Assembly (NCBI RefSeq): GCF_036711975.1
Contig: NC_091971.1
Span: 21,335,501 to 21,399,500, forward strand
Source: Onthophagus taurus
Taxonomy: Eukaryota; Arthropoda; Insecta; Coleoptera; Scarabaeidae
DNA: 64,000 bases
Reading direction: 5' to 3'
Each line of letters starts with the position of its first letter. Position 1 is the stretch's first letter. The notes beneath the pieces are model-generated. The model was not told where the DNA came from, made no database searches, and worked only from the letters and a program-made list of their open reading frames with translations. The translations under genes were made by a program, and so were the position numbers. Of this stretch, positions 1-9,772 are shown piece after piece.

Positions 1-184
1 ACATGGTTTGGAACTTCCCCAAGTTTTAAAAAGGAACTTCGTCATCATCATTGGTGTTAATGCTTGCTGTTTGCAAGTACATACACCATTTAAGTTCGTC
101 TAGATGTACACCATCAAACTTTATGGACAGTAAGTTCGTAATTTTGCAACATTTTTAAATATTTCAAGTTGTGTTTTGTTGTTG

Positions 185-615
185 TTTATTATTGGTTCAT
201 TGTCAGCTTTGCTAAAGTGACTGATTAGTCTGCATAAACGACTTGGTGTAGACAGTATAGTTGACAGCATAGAGACAGGGTTAACTACTGATAAGTGTGT
301 TTAGCATATCATTTATGTACACCCACCCTAACTTTTCCAGTCCTTGACTTCATATCATCAGCAACAACAATTTGGTTTTTTTCCTAGGTAATATTTTAAG
401 ATGTCAAGCGCCACACCTCGAACTCTGAAGTATTCCACCTTATTTATCCAAAAATACCCCAGTATAGTTAACATTATAAAAAGTCTTGGATAGATCAATG
501 CTAGTCAGTTCCACAAACTAATTCAGGTTAACTGCTCTTAATACTTCTTGAATAGTAGTATTCATGGCAGTATCCACTGACCTTTCCGGTCAGAAGCCGT
601 CTTGACGTTTCGTGT
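185..615 (-). pseudogene. LINE reverse transcriptase remnant
   Basis: The minus strand holds pieces of a jockey-type reverse transcriptase in shifting frames. From about 605 to 550 it reads RQDGF, a stop, then PERSVDTA, like the QYGFRPGRSTxTA motif. Near 505-480 it reads LTSIDLSKTF (the D-x-S-KAFD motif A). Near 420-370 it reads RVRGVALDILKYYL. Near 320 it reads YINDM, and at 244-228 VVYAD, the start of the YADD box. The order matches a LINE RT. Stops and frameshifts show it is dead and truncated at both ends. Confidence 0.7.
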
Positions 616-2160
616 TTTTTTTAAGAAAGTTTAATTTTTGATATAGTTCAATGTATAAATTTAAACAAATAAATTGCTAAATACATAATGCCTACTAAGT
701 AGTCACAATGTGCTCAATGCGTTACTCACAATGCGTTGTTAATGTTACAGTATCGATGGTGTTAGGAAATCTATTGTTACTCTGGTCTTCTCGGATGTTT
801 CAAAGCAATAGGCTTTCTTAGTAAAATGGACACATTGTTGCATTTATCGACAGGCAAGCTATCGAAGTCTCTTTCAACTATATCGAAGGCGTTATTATCC
901 CGCCAAACGAATTCAGGGGTGTTAATCACTGTGTTAAAAATGGGTAGTATTCCCAAAACCCTCTTATCATTTTGATGTTTGATAGCTGTCTCGGGGTAAA
1001 GCTCTTAAAGCTGTTTTGAGTTTAGACACGAACTCAAAGTGTTCTTTCACCACACGATATCTTTACGCATTATGAGCTGACTGGAAGAATATCATAAACT
1101 ATTCAACAAAGCATTCACGATTCTACTATCGTTCACAAACATCGTAATAGTAGATAGGGTTTTCTCCTTTTACCCTAATTTGAGAAGAAGTACAGGATCC
1201 GATTTCTCTGCTCTTCTGTGAGAGAGATCGAATTTATTTAGGCCAAACAACAAATTGAAATATTTACGATAACAAAAAAGAAGATAGAAAGAGAACAAAA
1301 AAAATGTATGTAGGTATATAAAAAGCGTTTGCTAAAAAGGGCTATAGGCCGTAGTCAATGCTCTTCTGATTTTTTAGAAATACATTAAGAAATCCCAAAT
1401 TTCCGATTGATACAATCGCGTTATCGTTCCAAATGACTATATTAATATTTACAAGCAATTTGGAACTATGCATGAGAAGTAATTGAAGCGTATTCGACTT
1501 GAAACGTTTGCTTGTTCTTTTTCTTTGCGGAAACCATAGATGCTTGTTTTACCCATTTTATTCTACTCATTTCTTGTGATGCAGACGACCAGCTATCTTC
1601 ACACCATATTGTGGGTTATCTTGGCGAACTTTTGAATGTTATTCTGTCATCTATGGCAATTTTTGACACTTTATTCCTTTTCATTCGTGAATCATGCTCG
1701 TTCAAGAGCCTACTGGAACGAGTCTTCGAATCTCAGGGTACGATTCTTCATCTCGGGGTATCAGAAGGAGGAATTTAAACCAAGGTCAAAAAATGCGGTT
1801 CCTCCAATATCAAAGGCACCGACATTTTGTAGTGTTTTAACTGTTGAGGTATTAGGTAATCGGAGTGTTCTCACAGTTCTAAAGCGTTAGCTATTTTCAG
1901 GGTTTCTTTGCAACCCTACTTTTTTACATTATATTTAAAATTACTATATAAGACAATGAAACCTATTTTAAAAAGTCCGCAAACCTGGTTATGGTTATAG
2001 AACTGGTTATAGAACTGCTAAAATCTATATTTTTAAACCATATGGTAGAAAATAGTAATAAATTAATTTATTGGAAACAAACTACTATCGGTTCTGTGCA
2101 ATATATTTTTAAATAATTATACAAAAATCATAAATAATAATTATTTTATATTTTTTTATC
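616..2160. other. no recognisable gene
   Basis: AT-rich sequence. Short open frames near 1512-1890 have no motif I recognise. I see no repeat ends or RNA gene here. Confidence 0.4.
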
Positions 2161-2164
2161 TACA

Positions 2165-2660
2165 TATAACAATGAACGTCGTCTTAAAACGTCTACACTG
2201 CTATATTCCGCCCTTGTTATCGTTGTCTGTACTAAAGTGGGGTTCTAATTGTAGTAATTTACACCTCCACTCTTTTATGACGGTCAGCAATCGTATCCTG
2301 TTGAACGTTTCCGTTAAATGTGTAAAGCATAAGTATGCTGGTTTGTTATATTCTATTGGTTTTTCCAATAATTGGTTAACTACGAAGGCCGCGTCGACAG
2401 TTAACCTGCTTTTTTTAAATCCTTGTTATTCCTTAATTAGCTTGTTAATTACTTCATGATATTGTTTCCTTGGTCCTGTAGCTTTTCTATGAACGGCTGT
2501 AATTGTTCGTGAAAGTATTTAGCTTCCTGCAATGGCCTTCCGATGTCTGGTGCGTAATTTGATATTATGCCTAGCGAGTTTAGTCTGTTATTAAGGTGAC
2601 TTTTAGTATTTTGTCGTGTTTTATTATATTCAATGTTGGTATTGGTGTCGGTAATTTTTT
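2165..2660 (-). pseudogene. LINE endonuclease/RT fragment
   Basis: Read on the minus strand, the 2600-2480 part resembles the end of a LINE endonuclease linker (NYAPDIGRPLQEAKYFHEQL-like residues). The 2430-2230 part reads GFKKSRLTVDAAFVVNQLLE followed by KPIEYNKPAYLCF and HLTETFNRI, which is the RT fingers and motif A (normally FxDLxKAFDRI) of an insect non-LTR element. The catalytic motif A Asp positions are substituted (THLTETF). The endonuclease and RT parts are joined by a deletion, so this is a dead fragment. Confidence 0.72.
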
Positions 2661-2877
2661 TTTATTAAACAGGAGCATTCCTACTTCAGGCGTTCTTTCA
2701 TGTTTGGGTTTTCTCGAGTGGATCAGAATATAATCGTTGTGTTAAAAGAATAAAGTCTTCTTTTCAACAACATCTTATTTTATTTTTTTTTTTAATTTGA
2801 TTCATTTTATTTTATATTAATTTCAGAAATATTATTATTATACAGGGTGTGACAAAAGTATGGAATATAGCTAGTAA

Positions 2878-3060
2878 ATACGCCTAGAAATCTTCCTAAA
2901 AGTGGACGACCTAAGCCACACACAGATGATGACACCATATTAAATGAGCTTTTGGCTGTTCAAGAACAATCTCAAAATCCACTAAGAAATCTGCGCTGAG
3001 ATAAGGGAATATCTTTTGCATTATCATGCACAAAAGCAAGACTTTTAGTAATTCAATGAT
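2878..3060 (+). pseudogene. mariner-like transposase N-terminal fragment
   Basis: The frame reads TPRNLPKSGRPKPHTDDDTI, then LNELLAVQEQSQNPLRNLR, a stop, then DKGISFALSCTKARLL. This is the linker and second helix-turn-helix typical of insect mariner transposases (P-K-S-GRP followed by an 'SxRxLxxxxGIS' helix). It starts immediately inside the left inverted end, so it probably belongs to the outer element. No catalytic residues remain. Confidence 0.65.
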
Positions 3061-3142
3061 TAAAAAAACAAGTTGAAGAGTTTATTATAAAAAATATAGG
3101 GTTTGTAAAAACATTAAACGAACAAAACAAAAAACAGAAAAA

Positions 3143-3208
3143 CTACAATAAATGTTCAAATTGGGCACCATTTACTTCCACGCAAATTTTAAGGCGACTT
3201 CTAAAATT
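3143..3208 (-). pseudogene. transposase C-terminal scrap
   Basis: The minus strand encodes NFRSRLKICVEVNGAQFEHL followed by a stop. This matches the common C-terminal end (R-x-R-x-C-x-x-x-NG-x-x-FEHL) of insect mariner-type transposases. It faces the N-terminal fragment next to it, which is unusual for a single gene and implies an inversion or a second insertion. Confidence 0.6.
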
Positions 3209-3326
3209 TCAATTCGTTGTTGTTTCGCATAATTTGTTGTAACTGACAATTTTTTGACGTTTAATGGTGTAATCGGCGTCATTTCAGTTCCTACTTTGAT
3301 TCTAATTTGCTGATTAAGGGCCAACA

Positions 3327-4761
3327 ATGAATTCCGTGTTTCACGTATCTACCACTCTTCGCAACAAAATCTCTGGAAAGAGTCCAGTTGAATCGCCGCG
3401 TCACTGTGGACCTGATTCTGTTTTGGGAAAATACTGCGAAAATTTATTAGTGGATTGGGTGTTGAATTGTGCCAAAATAGGATTTCCTGTAGATAGAGAA
3501 GGTCTTCTATACTCAGTAAAGAGGATCGTAGATTATTCCAATATGAAAACCTCATTTTCCAACAATAAGCCTGGCAAAAAGTGGTTTACTTCTTTCCTAA
3601 ATAAATATCGTGTTCTCTCCCAGAAGCACGCTGAATATGTCAACAAAGCAAGGGGCACTGTTACTGAGGATAAAATACGGAACTGGTTTAAGAAAGTTGA
3701 AATTTTACTCACAGAAGAAGAAATTGTGGCAATAAGGGATCCAGAACGCGTCTTTAATATGGATGAGACTTGCTTCTTTTTGGCTCCAAAAGGAGGACTC
3801 ATTATCGGGGCAAGAGGACAAAACGTTTACAATGAATCTACAAATTAGCACCTCTTACCATATATTAATACGGCCGACTTCCTGCAAGTTTAGTGGCAGC
3901 AGCTGCAATCGGATGGGGTATTGGCGAAACAGAAAATGGTTGGATGACATCAGAAAGCTTTTTTGAGTATATAGCCAACGTTTTTTTACCATTTTTAAAG
4001 AAAAAATCAATAACATTCCCTGTTCTTGATGGTCATCGATCTTACATGAGTTTAGAAATTAGTCGATTTTGCCATGAAAACAAAATTGTACTTGTGACAC
4101 TTTACCCAAACTCTACTCATATCTTACAGCCACTCGATGTAACTGTGTTTGGACTACTAAAGAAGATGTGGTAAAGGACCGTTCGCAAATGATGCATTGA
4201 TCATGATGGAAAGGAAATTTCAAAAGCAGATCTTCCAGCGATATTATCAATTTTAATAAATGAGCCTATAGTACCTGATAATGTTAATTCAGGCTATTAA
4301 TCAATTGGATTGTTTCCGTTTGATGTCAAAAATGTTGATTTTTCCAAAATAATTATTCGGGAAGTACAGGCTAAAACAATAACTGATGTTGAGAATTTGA
4401 AACTTTATCTTAAATACATTGAATCTAAAACTGATCCTGGTCTTCTTCAACAGTTTAAACATGCAAGAAAGGATAGCTACGATTGGGACGGCAGTGTTGA
4501 AGCTGTGACGTTATTTATTTATGCTATGGTCAATTACAAGTATGTTGCAAAAATTTTATGCATGTTGGATGACGGTGAGTTTGAAGTACAATGTCATAAA
4601 GCTTAGATTAGACTAAGACACATTTCAAAGTGTTACATAATGACAAATGTGCCATTACAAAGGAAGAAATCCTTGGAACGCTTCCAGAACCCAAACTGAA
4701 AAATATTGGTCGAAAGATGATTGCTTTCCACAGTGCTGTAGACCTATTTCAAAAACAATAA
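3327..4761 (+). pseudogene. pogo/Tigger-like DDE transposase pseudogene
   Basis: A cut-and-paste transposase of the pogo branch of Tc1/mariner (CENP-B/jerky-like). Residues 1-170 (3327-3848) include a helix-turn-helix region and FNMDETCFFLAPKGG, with the first catalytic Asp (MDET). After a stop and frameshift, 3893-4174 gives VLDGHRSYMSLEI (second Asp) and LYPNSTHILQPLDVTVFGLL (third acidic residue in QPLD). A further frameshift leads to the C-terminal region 4310-4606 (MFPFDVKNVDFSK). The frame NIGRKMIAFHSA then runs to a stop at 4759-4761. All three acidic residues survive, but at least three frame breaks make it non-functional. The ATG at 3327 is the first good start. Confidence 0.85.
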
Positions 4762-5279
4762 ACGTATTCATCTCTTTAACTTTTGTTGTATCTATGTGCC
4801 TAATAAAATCTAAAAATTGTACTTAATTGCGTTTGATTTCTACGCAAGCTAATTATGGTAGCCATAAGTGGAAACTGTTATGACCATAACAGCGGTTTTG
4901 ATGGCCATAAATGGGGAAATTGATTTACTTTTGAAAATTATTTTTTGTAATAAAAGAAGAAATAAAAATAAATAAAATAGAAGGTGTCTATAGCAACAAG
5001 AGCTATGAAATACAATTTTGATTTTTTTCTCGCATGTATTCCATTTTTTAACTAAGATACCGAAATTTAAAAGTTGAATGTGGCCATAACATTTTTTTCT
5101 ACCCTAAGTACACCAAATTTAATAAAAAATCCATGTAAAATAAACTGAGATTCACACTCTCACCAACTATTGAAGTTGAAGACATAATTAACCAGGAAAC
5201 TTTTATTTGATACATTTTTCATTTAAATCACAAATAGCGTATTCACTAGCTATATTCCATACTTTTGTTACACTCTGTA

Positions 5280-5700
5280 TAGAGATATTTAATTGCAATA
5301 AAACATTATATGCAATCAAATTAGATCACAAATTTTCAATCAATTCAACAGATAATTTAAAACAAATAATTGTTATTTCCCAAAAATATAAAAATACACT
5401 TGTTATAATATACATATGAAACATAATAGACATATGAACATTTTTACGAAAATACTTTTAAATTTTTTTAAATTTATGTTTATTACGGAATCTGAAAGAG
5501 ATTCTTTTTCTGAATCTAGTACAGTCAATATTAATATTGGTTACATAAGAAAATTTTCGTGAAAAATTACTGTAAAGTTTTTTTTTTTTGTTTAATTTTT
5601 ATAAACCAAATCAACATAATAACTAATTATATACATATGTGCTACAGGTTGTTTTAGTATCTGTTCATTATATTTTTAATTCGGTAGAAAGCGACTGACC
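5280..5700. other. no recognisable gene
   Basis: Very AT-rich spacer between the TA-flanked transposon and the 3' end of the next LINE. No motif seen. Confidence 0.4.
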
Positions 5701-5704
5701 CTTC

Positions 5705-7757
5705 GAATTTATTTAATTTATATTATTCAGGTAGATGAGTATCTTGCGGTAGCTGGCGGTTTAGTCGAGTGTGTAGATTTCGTATATTCAGCTTGTATTC
5801 TCTTGCGGAACTACAAGACTGGATCTTTTGAAAGAAAGTTTTAGTTGTCCTATGTATAAAATTCTCAATCGCCTCTATATTTCAGTCGTTTTTTATTTGT
5901 TCATTTCTAACAAACCAGGGTGCATCTACTGCTATTCTAATGACTTTGTTTTGTAACGATTCTAATTTCTTAATATTTGTTTTTAATGTATTGCTCCACA
6001 CCGGGCTAGCATAAGTTATTAGTGGGCGAATTAGTGATTTATATGGTAATATCGTGCAGTAATTCACGTAATCTGTTGTACCTTTGATTTAGCTTGTAGT
6101 TGATATGTATACTCCATGTTAACCTTCGATCTAGCATGACTCCCAGATATTTTACTGCTTTTTCTTTTGGATTCCATTTTATTTGGTTATTTATTATTAG
6201 CAAGGTAGGGTTTCTTATTCTTCTCAGGGTAAAATTTTTTTTTGGGTTTAGTTGTATATTCCATTTATTCAGCCATTTAATAGTATCGTTGAGTGAACTT
6301 TGCAGCTGCTCTATAGTTTCCTCGAGATCATAGTTTTGTGTTAAAATTACCAAGTCATCTGCAAACATTCCTAGACTGCTTAGCCTAGGTATTGGTATGT
6401 CATACATATATATGTTGAATAGCAAAGGCGATAAGGAGCTGCCTTATGGGACCCCTGCTATCACTTGTTTTGTCGTTGATATATATCCAGTAATACGTAC
6501 TATAAAGGTGCGGTCTTCCAAACATGAGAATATTATAGCTCGTAGGTAAATTGACAGTTTTATGTGATGCAGCTTGTACTTCAAACCTTCTAACCACACG
6601 CTATCGAATGCTTGTGCTACATCTAGAAAGCCAGCCGCTGTGTACATCTTATCTTCGTAACCTTGTTCTATGATATTTGTAACTCTGGTTAGTTGATGTA
6701 CCATTGCATATGATTTGCGAAATCCAAATTGGAAACTAGGCGAGATCTTTAGATCGTCAATTATGTCTGATAGCCTGGTATGAATAATTTTTTCCAATAT
6801 TTTGGAAAGAGAAGGTAATAGGCTTATTGGTCTGTAGTTTTGATATTCACTATTTCTTTTTTCCCGGTTTTGAAAACACCCCTGGAAGATTTTTCAGTAC
6901 TATATTGGGTATTAAATTGTGTCCTGGAGCTTTCCTGGTTGGTATGTATTTTAGTATTGCTCGTATCTCTTCTATCGTGGTGGGGTCGCATAATGTGTTA
7001 ACAGGGAGATGATTTTCATTGAATTGTTGTACCAGTGTGAAGAAACGTTGATTACTATTGTTAGTGTTTACCTTAAAGTTTTTTCCAAATAATCTCCAAA
7101 AACTTCTACCTTCCTTTTATCTTCCGTCACCATACCTACTTCGGTTTTTAACGGGGGTATATTCTCGTATATCTTTAGGATCTTTCTGGTAGTTTTCCAC
7201 ATGCCAGGGTTGTTGGTATCATATGTTGATGAAAAATTTTGATACTTTTCTATACGATCTTGTTCCAATGCTTTATGTATTGCGTGTGTAAGTTGATTTA
7301 TTTGTTGTTTTAATTGAGGTTGATGTGTTCGTTGCCATTGTCTTCTGATATTTCTTTTTTCATTTATCATATTCATAATAGACCTTGAAAGGGAATGGTC
7401 TCTTCTCATATTAAAGTTAGGTGAGTTATTTATTGTAGAAGTATGGACCGCTTTTGCTATATGTTGCGTTAGCATTCTAACACAGGTGTCTATGCTTTCT
7501 ATTGTCTGTCGTGGGGGCTCTAACTGAAAATTATTCATAGTATTTTTAAAACTTTCCCAACATACAAATTCGTTGATTAGTCTAGGTATTTTAGAGTATG
7601 GAGTCAGTTCTTGATTGAATGTAATTATGACTGGTAAGTGGTCAGAGTCCAATTCATTAACTACTGATTGATGAATGGGAAATTTAAATTTTTCGTTATT
7701 TCTAGATCTATAGTCGAGCCGTCGAATTTGTGCAGTGGTAAATCACCGTGACAGGTA
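5705..7757 (-). pseudogene. jockey-like LINE ORF2 remnant
   Basis: A non-LTR retrotransposon read on the minus strand. The endonuclease end comes first: FDGSTIDLEITKNLNFP near 7745-7690, then after a one-base shift NELDSDHLPV at 7655-7630 (the SDHLPV active-site motif). A basic linker follows to 7068, then RT pieces: SFQFGFRKSYAMVHQL and GFLDVAQAFDSVW (6740-6600), MFADDLVILT (YADD-box equivalent, about 6370-6345), KYLGVMLDRRLTW, and the C-terminal LIRPLITYASPVWS (6035-5990). The last recognisable residues lie near 5712. Several frameshifts and stops break it. The 5' end, including most of the endonuclease, is missing beyond 7757, where an inverted repeat begins. Confidence 0.88.
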
Positions 7758-8068
7758 CTTACAAAAAAAGGGGTAGTCGGTTCTTTCGTTATGTAACCGC
7801 CTACTCCCGCCAGGGTCTATAAGGCGCAGCTACACTATACGAGAATAAACCTTCCTTTACAGTCAGATAAGAAGTTATGAATACCGTTCACAGTGCGTCG
7901 GCGGCTTTTATTATTTTTTTGTCCCCAGTAACGCGCTCAGTGCGCTACCCCCAGGAGGGGTGTGGTCACTTACTTTGACGAATCCGGACAGGGCGACCTT
8001 CGATGTGAGAAATTTACCTACCTGTCACGGTGATTTATCACTGCACAAATTCGACGGCTCGACTATAG
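7708..8068. repeat. 50-bp inverted repeat made of LINE endonuclease sequence
   Basis: Positions 7708-7757 and 8019-8068 are reverse complements with a single difference. The left copy is in frame with the jockey-like endonuclease (HKFDGSTID on the minus strand). The right copy encodes the same residues on the plus strand (TCHGDLSLHKFDGSTIE). The 261 bp between the arms is GC-richer than its surroundings and holds no gene I recognise. It could be a 5'-inversion scar of the LINE or two tail-to-tail insertions. Confidence 0.7.
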
Positions 8069-8253
8069 AATATCCGGTTGATAATCCCTTCTATAGGGAT
8101 AATAGGTATTTTCATCTGGTACATGTACATTTCGTTGATATTGATGACAATTTTGCGTTATTTTAGGCATATTTTGATAATATTCAATATGTTTTGATTA
8201 CTTTAGGTCTGTTTACTTGATTACTTTTGATTACTTAGTAAACTACCTATTTT

Positions 8254-9605
8254 CACAAAAAGACAAAACAGACAATTAAAGAAAACTTAGCAGTAATAAA
8301 TGAATTTCTAGGTAACAATCGCAATATTATACCTATGGACCCACAAATTCCCAAATTGTACGCCTTACCAAAAATTCACAAAGTTAATTTGCCAATTAGT
8401 CCTATAATTAGCTCAATAAATTCAAGCACCTATCATCTAACTAAAATTTTACAAAAGTTTATGAGGAATAACATTAACTTCAAACCGGAACATGCAATAA
8501 ATAACAGAAACCAATTACCAGAAATAATTAATAACTTGGAACTGTCGAATCACGTTAGAATGATTTCTTTTGACGTTAGCAATCTCTATACTAACGTACC
8601 CATAACAGAAACTCCACTCATTCTAAAAAAACATAAAAACAGAAATCAAAGACGATACTAAAACCGAAAGTTTCCATAATTTATTCAAACTATGTCTAGA
8701 ACAAAACTTTTGTCTTTTTAATGGTAAAATTTTTCAATACAACGATAGCCTTCCTATGGGTTCACCATTAAGTGGAACCATGGCTGACCTATTTATGGAT
8801 GATCTAGAGAAAAATTATATTATCAACAATAACAATCCTTATCTTACAGAAATCATAACATGGATAAGATACGTCAATGACGTTCTGGTTTTTATTAAAG
8901 ATGAACATCAGATTAACAACCTTCACGAATACATAAATAGGCTACACCCCAAAATTAATTTTACAGTGGAAACTGAAATCAAAAACAAGATCAATTTTCT
9001 TGATTTCACACTTGAACGTTGTCAAAATAAACTTTTAGATTGTACATACATAGAGTCTTCACCTCGAATCTAGAACAACAAGAAATACAAAAGGAATTCC
9101 AAATTATCCAACAAATTGCTACCGAAAATGGTTTTCCACACCAACAAATTCAAAGACTTACTGCAAAAATACAAAGGAAACTTGACTTAGTAAAAACAAC
9201 TTCTCTTCACGACAACACAAAAAATGCAGAAACTACTTACAGATCGATTAACTTCCCGGGAGACCTTTCTTAGAAAATCAAAAGAATATTTCACAATAAC
9301 AATATAATAATGTCTTTCAAGAACAAGAATACCATTAGAAACTTGTTGGTTAACAACAATGACAGAACACCTCTATTATGCAAGAGTGGAGTTTATATGT
9401 TGCAATGTGATACATGTTCAGCAACATATATAGGTGAAACTGCAAACCAGAATTAAAGAACATAAAGTCAGCCCAAAATCCTACTTCGGTAGACATTTAA
9501 CCTTCAATAACCATGTGTTTCAAGAAGATAAAAATGTTAAACTTCTACACCAATTAGAAAACAGCAACTTAATGGAAATTACTGAATCTTACGAAATTAA
9601 TAGCT
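8254..9605 (+). pseudogene. Penelope-like element PLE-1: RT and GIY-YIG nuclease
   Basis: A Penelope-like retroelement ORF, truncated at its 5' end. 8335-8661 reads KLYALPKIHK, PISPIISSINSSTYHLTKIL and MISFDVSNLYTNVPI, the PLE RT fingers and motif A. After a frameshift comes LPMGSPLSGTMADLFM (8750-8800, motif B) and RYVNDVLVF, where the usual catalytic YVDD is YVND. INFLDFTLE follows. A third frame gives the GIY-YIG nuclease start GVYMLQCDTCSATYIGETA (about 9385-9445) and RIKEHK. Coding sequence ends near 9605. Frameshifts at about 8640, 9060 and 9450 make it a pseudogene. Its 3' untranslated part continues beyond a later DNA-transposon insertion to 12.8 kb. Confidence 0.88.
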
Positions 9606-9772
9606 AAATTATAGGAACAATTAAAATATTATCAGTTTGAACGAACAAATTATTCCCAATAGAAATGAGCTTGGTGGCGACACATTTTTTGCACCACTTG
9701 CACCCCACGCCTAAACTTATTGTTAATATTTGAAGATTTTATGTTTTGAATTCGTGATTTTGACTTCTATAA

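Larger units (their letters stand above)
2843..5277. mobile_element. TA-flanked transposon with about 40-bp inverted ends
   Basis: The left end begins CAGGGTGTGACAAAAGTATG and the right end, reverse-complemented, begins CAGAGTGTAACAAAAGTATG. The match continues through GAATATAGCTAGT(A/G)AATACG, about 40 bp with very few differences. Each end is flanked by TA (2841-2842 and 5278-5279), the target duplication of Tc1/mariner-type elements. Inside are a mariner-like transposase N-terminus, an opposite-strand transposase C-terminus and a pogo-like transposase. The outer element may be a mariner that captured or was hit by the pogo-like element; I could not find separate ends for the latter. Confidence 0.75.
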
